A stretch of DNA of 64,000 nt from Pythium myriotylum. Lineage: Eukaryota > Oomycota > Peronosporomycetes > Pythiales > Pythiaceae. The translations under genes and the position numbers were made by a program. Below are positions 29,546 to 40,900 of the stretch, piece after piece. The DNA lies in the NCBI GenBank assembly GCA_023091665.1, contig JALJCQ010000009.1:3434424-3498423 (forward strand), given 5' to 3'. The notes beneath the pieces are model-generated. The model saw only the letters and a list, made by a program, of their open reading frames with translations, ran no database searches and was not told the origin of the DNA. Each line of letters begins with the position of its first letter. The first letter of the stretch is position 1.

Positions 29546-31231
29546 ATGGCGGTCGACGCATGTAACTTCGGGGGGGCGACCAAGGTCTTCGCAAGCTACG
29601 ACGGCGTCGCCTGCACCAACCAGTCGGGCTACTCGCTCAGCTCCCTCAAGATCCCGACGGGCGATGATCTCGTCAAAGTCTGCACCACGCAAGCCTGCAC
29701 CAAAGTCATCCAAGCCTTGGACGCACTGTTCCCAGACGACTGCACCTACTCGGGCGTCAATGTCAAGAATGAATTCCTCGAGGTGTACCCGAAAGTCTGC
29801 TTCGGCGTGACCGCGTCGCCCACGACCACGACACCATCTCCGACGACGACGACGGTGGCCCCAACGCCGGCAAGCTCTTCGTCTGGCAGCAGCATGGGGC
29901 TCATCGGCGGCATCGTCGGCGGTCTCATCGTGACCCTCGCGCTCGTCGGCTTGTTTTTCTGGAAGCGACGGCGCGAACGCAAACCCGCGACGATGGAGTA
30001 CGACGTCGAGGCCGCGAGACCGCCGACAGCCGTCGACCCAGATGCCGACTATTTGCCACTCGACGCCAAGAGAAATTCAATCGGCGCGCCGCGACGCTCC
30101 TCGAACCTGGAGAGAACCGGATCCACGGTACGGTCGTCGCAGCGAGCGACCGCGACGTCGTCGGTCTTCAGCGCCTCGTCCTCTGCACCGAACAGTGAGT
30201 CGAGCACGCAGCCGGGTACTCGCCATCGCAACAGTGTCGGCAGTAACGGAAGCAACGAGAGGTCGCGGCTGCGAGCCAAGTCGGAGAGTTTCTGGGAAGA
30301 CCCGGCCATCCTCATGATCCGTATCCCGCGCGAGATGATCTTCTTCGGACCGATGATCAGCCACGGACGGTTCGGCGAGGTATACAAAGGCACGTACAAA
30401 GGTGAGACCGTGGCCATCAAGCAGCTGCTGCCCGAACGCCGCAAAAACTACGCCCAGGTCGACGAGTTCCTGACCGAAGTCAAGTTGATGGCGTCACTGG
30501 AGCACGAGCGCATCGTGCGGTTCATCGGCGTGGCGTGGACGGCACTGAGCGACGCGTGTGTGGTTGTCGAGTATATGGAGCGAGGCGACCTGAGGTCCGT
30601 GCTCACGCAGTGGGATGCCGGCACCAATATTAGCGAGGGAAGCGAAGACGAAGATGAGCAAGAGCTGAGCCCTGACTGGCGACCGCGAGGCTTCGATGCC
30701 GACAAGGTCAAGATCGCGGTCCATGTGGCTCACGCACTCACGTACCTGCACTCCCTTCAGCCAGCAATCGTGCATCGGGATCTCAAATCCAGAAACATCT
30801 TGCTGAACGAAGACCTAGACGCCAAGGTGACCGACTTTGGTGTCTCCCGCGAGCGCAGCGACGAGACGATGACCGCGGGCGTCGGCTCGTCGCTGTGGAT
30901 GGCGCCAGAGGTGATGGTGGGTGAGAGATACGACGAGAAAGCAGACGTGTTCTCGTTCGGTGTAGTGCTGTCGGAGCTGGACACGCACCAGCTTCCATAC
31001 TGGCACGCGACCGAGCCGACCACAGGCCGCAAGCTGCCGGACCTTGCGATCCTGCAGCTCGTGTCGCTAGGGAATCTACGCGTGGTGTTCAGCGAGAACG
31101 CGGACGCCGACCTGGTGCAGCTTGCCCTCGACTGCGTGTCGGTGGATCCATCGCAACGGCCAACGGCAGCACAGGCACTGCACCGCGTGCACACGGCGTT
31201 GTGGACCAAGTTTGGCAAGGTGATTTCGTGA
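29546..31231 (+). CDS. Elicitin-like-domain receptor kinase 3 (TKL)
   Basis: An intronless 561-residue protein, very close to kinase 1. The ATG at 29546 in CGACCATGG is preferred; the frame extends upstream only through non-ATG codons. Cys at 6, 23, 46, 51, 66 and 85 have the same spacing as kinase 1, with NQSGYSLSSL and IPTGDDLVKVC. A Thr/Pro linker, transmembrane helix (GLIGGIVGGLIVTLALVGLF, about 115-137) and KRRRERK follow. The kinase has a slightly altered glycine loop (HGRFGEVYKG), VAIKQLLPERRKN, HRDLKSRN, DFGVS and APEVM. It too lacks a signal peptide. It is transcribed opposite to the other three members, so an inversion or inverted duplication occurred in the cluster. Confidence 0.88.
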   Translation: MAVDACNFGGATKVFASYDGVACTNQSGYSLSSLKIPTGDDLVKVCTTQACTKVIQALDALFPDDCTYSGVNVKNEFLEVYPKVCFGVTASPTTTTPSPTTTTVAPTPASSSSGSSMGLIGGIVGGLIVTLALVGLFFWKRRRERKPATMEYDVEAARPPTAVDPDADYLPLDAKRNSIGAPRRSSNLERTGSTVRSSQRATATSSVFSASSSAPNSESSTQPGTRHRNSVGSNGSNERSRLRAKSESFWEDPAILMIRIPREMIFFGPMISHGRFGEVYKGTYKGETVAIKQLLPERRKNYAQVDEFLTEVKLMASLEHERIVRFIGVAWTALSDACVVVEYMERGDLRSVLTQWDAGTNISEGSEDEDEQELSPDWRPRGFDADKVKIAVHVAHALTYLHSLQPAIVHRDLKSRNILLNEDLDAKVTDFGVSRERSDETMTAGVGSSLWMAPEVMVGERYDEKADVFSFGVVLSELDTHQLPYWHATEPTTGRKLPDLAILQLVSLGNLRVVFSENADADLVQLALDCVSVDPSQRPTAAQALHRVHTALWTKFGKVIS

Positions 31232-31962
31232 GCGTGAAGTTTTTTAAGGTTATGATAAGGTTATGATGATGATAAAGTATGTGTTCCTCTGTGGATTACG
31301 AGTCCTTGAGTAACGTGAGTTTTCATTCCTAGTAGTACGCGTTTGTCGTCTTCGCTTTGATCGTTCGTGTCTCCCACCAGCATGCATCAAGGATACGACG
31401 TCCATTTTTCCTCGTGGGGGGGGGGGGGGGGGGGGGGGGGCAGATAAAAAGAGGGTGTTGTTTTTCCTGTGTTCCCTTGCCTTCCGTGGGACAACCTGTA
31501 TCTCACAAAGCAGCTGCGCTGAATATCACGCGGCACATCTCGATGGAGACTTCACGCTGGCGGACTTCACGCTGGCGGTAATATACGTGTATTGCTCACC
31601 ATGGAAATGGCAAATAGCACGACGAAACAAAAGTTGTGTTCATCCTGAAGATGCACTGCATTGTGCCACAAGCGACGATCGAAGGGTTTGTCTTTTGTGA
31701 CGGTGGCAACTGAAGGGAAGATGAGTTAGGGAAGAGTTGACCGTTCTGGATCTCACGAGTCCACTGTGCCCGAGCTTCAACTAACACCTCCGACTTCAGT
31801 GGGATATAAACGAGGCATCAGTTGAGCCATCAAGGAGGATGTGATGTTGGAGATTCGTGCGATGCAGTTGAAACTTTGGTTATCGGTGATTGGAAAGCCC
31901 CATAATCCGTTAATCGCCCCACAGATCGGTGAAACCTGTTTATGAATTTGGCTTAACACGTC
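31232..31962. other. Intergenic region with a 25-G homopolymer
   Basis: A run of 25 G lies at 31416-31440. The sequence is otherwise AT-richer and without recognisable genes. It is the 3' flank of both kinase 3 (+) and the giant gene (-). Confidence 0.55.
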
Positions 31963-34900
31963 TTACGTCTTGGATTTGGCGACAGTGTTGGGTCGCGATC
32001 TTGGTAGCCGCTCGAGCTCGTCGCGAAGCGCTTGGCATTGCGAGAAGAGCTCGTCCCGCTCGCGACGAGTGGCATCGAGCGCCTGCTCGATGGCTTCGGC
32101 CTCCTGTCGAAGCTCTTGGAGACGAAGATTCCACGAGCCCTTCTCGTCAGTCGACACTTCGTGATCTTGCTCCTGCTCGAGCATCTCGTGAACGTACTCA
32201 CGCGACTGCCTTTGCTCTTCGTGCTGCCTCAGCACGTGCGCGTAGAGTTTCTCCGCCGTGTCAAGCTTCTCGAGTAAAAACTGCCGTCTCTCCTGGATCG
32301 CGAGCGTCTCCATTTCGCTCGCAGTTTCCTTAGATGTGAGCAAAAAGCGACTCGATGCGCGGGACATTGCCATCAGTGCGGACGGTTGGCGGAGTACCGT
32401 GATTTCGGACCGCGGAGAGGGAATCCGTGAGATCTCATCGCCTTGCTCGCCGTTCGAACCATTCATCGAGCGATCGAAACCCGACAGGAAGCTCTCTAAC
32501 TTATACACATGAGACTTCCATTGTCGTCCACTCGACTGACCCAGCTTCTTTGACTCTTTTTTTACCCCAACCACTCCGTTAGAATTCGAGATGCCAGATC
32601 CAGCCTCCGTTTGCGCGAGCGACCGTGCCTGATTCTCGTTTGTGTTCGACCTCAGGAAGAGGCTTTGGTAGCACTGGACGAGCAGGCAGTAGACGCGTCC
32701 GACGAATTTGGGGTCAGAGACGTCGCTCGTACCCGTTTGTACTGCAGCGACGGCGTGGATTAGCAGCATTACGATCTGACCCGCAGAGAGCTGCGAGAAA
32801 CAAGCTGAGTGAACGAAGAGCGTCCTTGTCGCTATGTCAAAGTGGGTGAGTCTCGTGAGAGCGCTTGCATCTTCTTTCAGGGTAGGAGTCGACTCCGCGA
32901 CGACGACATGCTCAATCAAAAGCTCGTTGGAGGCTGGCAATTGGATCATTGGAGCCAGCGCATTCACAAAGTCTACGAGTGTCTGGAGTGTCTCGTTCAT
33001 CGGCCCCTGAAGTATCAAACCTAGCTCTGTGACACTCTGGGATTCCTCGATGTCCCGGACGATCACGCGCCATTGGCAAGCGTTGTCGATCGCATCCACA
33101 ATTGCTTGCTTGTAGCCAGTCACGCGCGCTTCATCTTTTAGGGGCGTGCTTTCTTTCGCCTTAGCGCAATGCTCGCTTCGAATGAGCTCTTCGATAGTGT
33201 GTAGTCGCTGTTCAATCGTTCGAGACGATCTGCTAATTTCCTCAACCCTTGCACTAGTGTCTTCGATAGTGGTTCTACCCTCAGCACTGCAAGTCAAGTC
33301 TTCAACAGGTCGCGCGTCACGAATTTCCCCATCAGTTTTTACGCTACCTGACTCATCGATCTCGATAGATCTCTTCAACCCTCGCTCAACGGCTTGGCCA
33401 TCACCGGCAGAATTAATAGCGTTGGTGAGTGCGCGCTGTTTTTCCAGTAGCATCCGTTTCTCTTCTGCAATGCGCTCCACCATTTTGGCCTTGACAATTT
33501 GAATTTTACGATCATACTCCTCTTCAACTGTCGACAGTTTGCGGGTAAGTGAATACCGCGCTCTGTTCTCAAGTTGTGAGCGGCGGCCCTTTAGCATGAG
33601 TAGCAAGCTTGTGGCTTGTTCGTCTTTTTCTTTTTGAAGTTGTTCGAGTTGAGCAGAGCCAGGCTTGAGGTCTCGGACGCGGTCTTGGAAGGCTAACGTC
33701 AGTGCGGCTTGCTCTTCAGTAGACAAATGATCAAACTCGTCGCCAATTCGTCGGAGTTCCGCACCAAGTTCGTCGTGTAAGCGCTGAAGTTCATTCGATT
33801 TTTCGACTAGCAGCAACTGTATGCGCTCATCGGCTTTGATCTCTAGACGGGCACAAAGCTCATTGATTCGATCTTCGTTGCCGTCTCCACGACTAACAAT
33901 ATAGTGGAATTGCGGCTGAGGGACTGCTTCATCACTTAATCTTACCATGCTCTCGACTCGAGCTGCATCGTTAGCCTGTGCTTGGCGATCCATTTCCTCG
34001 AGTTGGAAACGTTGGATCTCCGCAGCGTACAATGAACCAAAATATGTGAGCAGAAACTTAGCCTCAGCAAGGTGGTGGTCTTTCAAGCGTTGAGTGTCCA
34101 CGGATGCTTGGTTCTCGAAGAACTCAACGGTCCGTCTCTCAACTTCTCGAATCCGTTCATCGTAATCAGCGTCGATTGCAATCATCTCGCGCTCTAGATC
34201 ACTCGTGCCACCGCTTCGCATTAGCGCGGCCTTGGCCATCGCCTTTTGCTGCATGATTTCATGCAACGCATCGCGAATCGCTCCCGATTTTCGTGCATAT
34301 TGGGATGCTAGCAACTCTGCCATTTCGTTGTGGTGGCGCTGGCTTAGTACGAGCTCCACTGCCGCCAGCAAAGGCATGCGGACCGGAATAACTCGATTAT
34401 CGAATAGCTGCTGAACTGCGGCGATGTCCCGCTCTTGCTGAGCTGCTCGCAGAATAAGGCTGTCGTGAATTTTAGAAGATTCATTTGCCGTTTTTGTGGC
34501 TGTCACATTCGTCTTTAGAGCTAAAACCTCCTCTTGGAATGTAACAGCGTTTATCAGTGGTACTGTCGCATCGCCAAGCTGGTCGTCCCCCCCTGCAGCG
34601 GCCAAAAGTGCGTCGTTCACTGCTTCGACAGCTTTCTGCTGCTCTGTTAGTGCCACGCGTTCTTCCTCTTCTTGCTGTTCGCGAAGACGCTGTAGTTCCA
34701 ACGCTCGCTTGGCCTCCAGCTCCATCAATCTCTTTTGTTTTTTCGCAGCGACGCGAGCTTCAAGCTTCTGCTTCTGTGCTGCGAGGTCGTTCATATGAGC
34801 TTGGTTGAGCACTCGAGTGTTTTCATCGAACTCTTTTGCTAATCTTGCTAGCTCTACCTCTCGAGCAGCATCCATTGCTTTCCGGGCAGCATCAGCTTCA

Positions 34901-37900
34901 GCCGCAGCAATCCTAGCTTGAGCCACTCGCGCCACGACTTCAGCTTCTTGCTGGCGCTGACGCTCCCGCTCCTCTTCAAGTCTTCGGTTAATCTTGGCAT
35001 TCATCTGGACATCGAAGGCTAGCTTGTCGGCTGCCTCCTGCTCCTCCAGAAGTCGATTTTGACGTTCTCGCTCACCAGCGTCTTCTGTTTCTTTCTGGTG
35101 CTTTTGCTGTTTGGATCTACGAGCCGCAATGCGCTGCTGGAGTTGCTGCTGCTGACGTTTCTGTTCAGCATCCAAGGAGGCAGTGAGCGACGCCATCTCA
35201 GATTTATGCTCTCGCTTTAACCTCTCCAACTCGGCCTGGGCACTCTCCTGTGCTAACTTCGCTTCTTCTTGCTTCTTCACCGCAGCCAAACCAGCTTCCA
35301 TCATGTCCAAGGAATTTCTACTTCCACCAACGGAGCCAGCAATAGACGCTGTCTTCGGTATCATTTTCTTCTGCGCTAAGCGATCTTTAAGTTTCGCACG
35401 ACGAGCTTGTGCATCCGAGACATCATTCTCCTTAGTTTGACGGCAAGCCAAGTCAAACTCAGACGCCACGCGATCCACCTCCGCTCGCCGAGCTACCTCG
35501 ATCGCACGCCGAGCAGCCTCCGCACCTCGCGCCTCCGCCGACGCTCGAGCGATCTCGCGAGCTAACGACAACTCGCGCTCTTCTTGAACACGACGCTCCT
35601 CTTCGTACGCTCTTGCTGCTCCTTCTTTTAGATCCTCCTCCACCTTCAGACGCTCCAGCTCCTCTTCCGCCTCCATCGCACGAACAACTGCACCATCCAC
35701 AGAACCGTCCGACGGAATCGGTCTCTGCGTACGACGCGCCGCCAGCTTCTCCTGCAGCTTCTGCTCTTGCCGCCGACGCTCACCCTCCAGCGATGTCTGC
35801 AACGCCGCCAGCTCGCGCGCGTGCTCCGCTTGTACCCGCCGCAGCTCCTCTTCCGCCAACGCCCGGCTCGCTTGAGCCGCCGCCTCTTTCCTCTTCGTGT
35901 CCGCCTCCAACACCTCCAACAACTCGCGAGATCGAACTTGCTGACACTCCTCAGCCTCCCGTAGTCGGCGCGCTGCTTCGTCTCCAAGTGTCTTCGCCAG
36001 CAACGCCACCTCGCGCTTCTCCTCCTCCGCTAACGCTTCTTCCAGCTCCTCTCGCGCTCGAGAACTAGGATTGCCGCCACTCTGCTCCACCAGCTCCGCC
36101 GTCCTCTGTTCTCGTCGCCGAGCCAGTCGATCACGAAGAGCATGCTCTTTCTGCACCCTCTCCAACTCCAGCGACCGACGCAGTGCCTCCGACTCCTTCG
36201 AGTGTGCGTCCTGACACTCCCGCAACAAACGATCCAGCTCCTCACCACTCACACTCGCTACAGTATGAACAACGTCTTCGGCTGCTCGCTGCTCTACACG
36301 AGTCGACACGGCGGCCTGCTCCACTTTCGCCGCTGTCTCGGCATCGATCGCCGCCTCCGAACGTACAGCTTCGGCCTCCAGTGCGTTCAGCTCCTTCTCC
36401 GCCTCCTCGCGGACGCTCGCGCTACCACCTCCACTCTTGACCGCGTCCAGCAGCTTGCGTCTCTGCTCCACACGATCCTTCAATGCCCTCTTCTTCGCAG
36501 CCGCCTCCGCCTCGATCTCACTCACGCGATGCTCGAGCTTCTCTGCGTACTCCCGCTGGATGCGATCCACTTCCGATTCAACTGCATCGTCCATCGCCTC
36601 CACCGCGACTTCGCCCACCATCGAACCTCCTCCCACTCCACCACTGCCATCCATAACTTTCACGACAGATGCCCGCGCCACATCGCCCCCACCCGCTTTC
36701 ACTCGTCCGCCTCGTGCGGCAAGCCGACCTCGAAGCTTGCTCTTCCGAGCCTCTGCATCCACAGCCTCATCGCCCAGCACTCGCCGACGAGCAGCCTCGA
36801 ACTCGGACGCCACGCGATCCACCTCCGCTCGCCGAGCTACCTCGATCGCACGCCGAGCAGCCTCCGCACCTCGCGCCTCCGCCGACGCTCGAGCGATCTC
36901 GCGAGCTAACGACAACTCGCGCTCTTCTTGAACACGACGCTCCTCTTCGTACGCTCTTGCTGCTCCTTCTTTTAGATCCTCCTCCACCTTCAGACGCTCC
37001 AGCTCCTCTTCCGCCTCCATCGCACGAACAACTGCACCATCCACAGAACCGTCCGACGGAATCGGTCTCTGCGTACGACGCGCCGCCAGCTTCTCCTGCA
37101 GCTTCTGCTCTTGCCGCCGACGCTCACCCTCCAGCGATGTCTGCAACGCCGCCAGCTCGCGCGCGTGCTCCGCTTGTACCCGCCGCAGCTCCTCTTCCGC
37201 CAACGCCCGGCTCGCTTGAGCCGCCGCCTCTTTCCTCTTCGTGTCCGCCTCCAACACCTCCAACAACTCGCGAGATCGAACTTGCTGACACTCCTCAGCC
37301 TCCCGTAGTCGGCGCGCTGCTTCGTCTCCAAGTGTCTTCGCCAGCAACGCCACCTCGCGCTTCTCCTCCTCCGCTAACGCTTCTTCCAGCTCCTCTCGCG
37401 CTCGAGAACTAGGATTGCCGCCACTCTGCTCCACCAGCTCCGCCGTCCTCTGTTCTCGTCGCCGAGCCAGTCGATCACGAAGAGCATGCTCTTTCTGCAC
37501 CCTCTCCAACTCCAGCGACCGACGCAGTGCCTCCGACTCCTTCGAGTGTGCGTCCTGACACTCCCGCAACAAACGATCCAGCTCCTCACCACTCACACTC
37601 GCTACAGTATGAACAACGTCTTCGGCTGCTCGCTGCTCTACACGAGTCGACACGGCGGCCTGCTCCACTTTCGCCGCTGTCTCGGCATCGATCGCCGCCT
37701 CCGAACGTACAGCTTCGGCCTCCAGTGCGTTCAGCTCCTTCTCCGCCTCCTCGCGGACGCTCGCGCTACCACCTCCACTCTTGACCGCGTCCAGCAGCTT
37801 GCGTCTCTGCTCCACACGATCCTTCAATGCCCTCTTCTTCGCAGCCGCCTCCGCCTCGATCTCACTCACGCGATGCTCGAGCTTCTCTGCGTACTCCCGC

Positions 37901-40900
37901 TGGATGCGATCCACTTCCGATTCAACTGCATCGTCCATCGCCTCCACCGCGACTTCGCCCACCATCGAACCTCCTCCCACTCCACCACTGCCATCCATAA
38001 CTTTCACGACAGATGCCCGCGCCACATCGCCCCCACTCGCTTTCACTCGTCCGCCTCGTGCGGCAAGCCGACCTCGAAGCTTGCTCTTCCGAGCCTCTGC
38101 ATCCACAGCCTCATCGCCCAGCACTCGCCGACGAGCAGCCTCGAACTCGGACGCCACGCGATCCACCTCCGCTCGCCGAGCTACCTCGATCGCACGCCGA
38201 GCAGCCTCCGCACCTCGCGCCTCCGCCGACGCTCGAGCGATCTCGCGAGCTAACGACAACTCGCGCTCTTCTTGAACACGACGCTCCTCTTCGTACGCTC
38301 TTGCTGCTCCTTCTTTTAGATCCTCCTCCACCTTCAGACGCTCCAGCTCCTCTTCCGCCTCCATCGCACGAACAACTGCACCATCCACAGAACCGTCCGA
38401 CGGAATCGGTCTCTGCGTACGACGCGCCGCCAGCTTCTCCTGCAGCTTCTGCTCTTGCCGCCGACGCTCACCCTCCAGCGATGTCTGCAACGCCGCCAGC
38501 TCGCGCGCGTGCTCCGCTTGTACCCGCCGCAGCTCCTCTTCCGCCAACGCCCGGCTCGCTTGAGCCGCCGCCTCTTTCCTCTTCGTGTCCGCCTCCAACA
38601 CCTCCAACAACTCGCGAGATCGAACTTGCTGACACTCCTCAGCCTCCCGTAGTCGGCGCGCTGCTTCGTCTCCAAGTGTCTTCGCCAGCAACGCCACCTC
38701 GCGCTTCTCCTCCTCCGCTAACGCTTCTTCCAGCTCCTCTCGCGCTCGAGAACTAGGATTGCCGCCACTCTGCTCCACCAGCTCCGCCGTCCTCTGTTCT
38801 CGTCGCCGAGCCAGTCGATCACGAAGAGCATGCTCTTTCTGCACCCTCTCCAACTCCAGCGACCGACGCAGTGCCTCCGACTCCTTCGAGTGTGCGTCCT
38901 GACACTCCCGCAACAAACGATCCAGCTCCTCACCACTCACACTCGCTACAGTATGAACAACGTCTTCGGCTGCTCGCTGCTCTACACGAGTCGACACGGC
39001 GGCCTGCTCCACTTTCGCCGCTGTCTCGGCATCGATCGCCGCCTCCGAACGTACAGCTTCGGCCTCCAGTGCGTTCAGCTCCTTCTCCGCCTCCTCGCGG
39101 ACGCTCGCGCTACCACCTCCACTCTTGACCGCGTCCAGCAGCTTGCGTCTCTGCTCCACACGATCCTTCAATGCCCTCTTCTTCGCAGCCGCCTCCGCCT
39201 CGATCTCACTCACGCGATGCTCGAGCTTCTCTGCGTACTCGCGCTGGATGCGATCCACTTCCGATTCGACTGCATCGTCAATAGCATCATCCACAAGAGA
39301 CTGAATTCGATATTCGGTTAGGTTTTCCTCTTGTTTACCTCTTGGTGCGGCTGGGATGGATTGGGCTTTAGTGTGAGTAAGCATGGGTAATGGATTCATC
39401 GGATCTATCAACATTTTGAGGGCCACTTCAACTTGGCCACTTCCGTGAGTTGAACGCATGAAAGCGTTGGCTGAGCTAAAACTTCCATATTGTGAAGCAG
39501 ATACGTCTCCGATCACGTCCGCATCAAGGAGCATCATGACTGGAGTGGACTCATCTCCGTCTCCTTCACCTCCAGTGAACTCGATCTCACCGTCTGATGT
39601 AGCACCTTGATCCTCTTCAGCATCGCCCAGACCAGCAAACTCTTCTTCTAGTCGCAACAATTCGCGTTGGTACTCTAGCTCAATCTCCTCCTGTTCTTTA
39701 GCGTATTTGGCCTCCAAAAGCGAGAGCTCTCGCTTTTGATCCTGTCCACTAATTTGTAGGTGGCGTTGAGATGCAACTGCGAATGTCTTGTTGTGGCTTT
39801 CAACGGCAACTTCACGAGCCGTGAGCATGGTCTTGGCGTCTTCGAGTGATTTCTGCGCTTCGACATTCAATGCGCTTGTGAGCCGGCCCAGATCAGTAGA
39901 ATACTCGCCAATCAGTGATTGAACATCGGGAAGCGAAAGGTGAGGGAACTTCTCGTGGAGCATTTCCGCATAGTCATGATGCATCTTCTCCTGGCTTGCA
40001 GCCAATGTTAGAGCTTCAATCTCAGCCAATCGCTCCACTGCGTGAGGATCATTCCCAGACGCAATTAGTTTCCCAATGCTACCCACTCCCAACCCCAGGC
40101 TATTGCTTCCCTTGCTATTGGCTAAACTCTCGACTAGCGGAGGGGACTGAGGTATTGGGGGGTTGCTCATCTGCGGGATTACAGGTGGTACGAGTGCGCC
40201 GTCTGTTGTGGACCTTGCACGCTGGGTTTGTTCAATTGTTCCATCCGAAGGACTATCAACAGGGGCCGAGAGCGTTGGGACCTTTACGGTAGTAATTGTA
40301 GACAATGCATTGAGGAGCAGGCGCTTCAACTCGTCAGCTTCGTGTTGCAAGTGCTTAAAAACAATTTGCACGTCACCCTTCTGGTCGTCGAAACACTTCG
40401 TCACAGCGTCATGATGTTGCTGTAGACGATCGACAAGTTCTCGAAGGTCCAGATCATTTTCTTCATCCCATCGACCAAAGTTTGAATGGAAGTCACCGAC
40501 ATTTTGACCGTCAACACCCTTCACCCACCGTGGGAACGTCGGTGAGCCAGAATCAGCTTTAATAGTGTCTGACGAACTCACTTGATCAAGAATTAACACT
40601 GGTGCAGGGTCGAGTGTGGACACCTGTGAAGTGCCAAACTTCGCAGCGGACGGGTTTGCAGGTTTCCCAACAGCAACACCTTTTGAGTGCATCGTCGCTA
40701 GGTCCGTAGCTTTGTTCACTGCGCGATACCCCATTAAACGCCGCCGAGTGCTTGATGTGGACCAGCTTTTCGTTCGGAAGAAATAGAGACCGGCAATGAC
40801 TACAACCACCATACCCACGAGACCTCCCAGAAGTCCAATTATTAGACCCCAGTCAGGTGCGAGGATGATATCGTCAGATCTCCGCTTGACACTCACAGAT

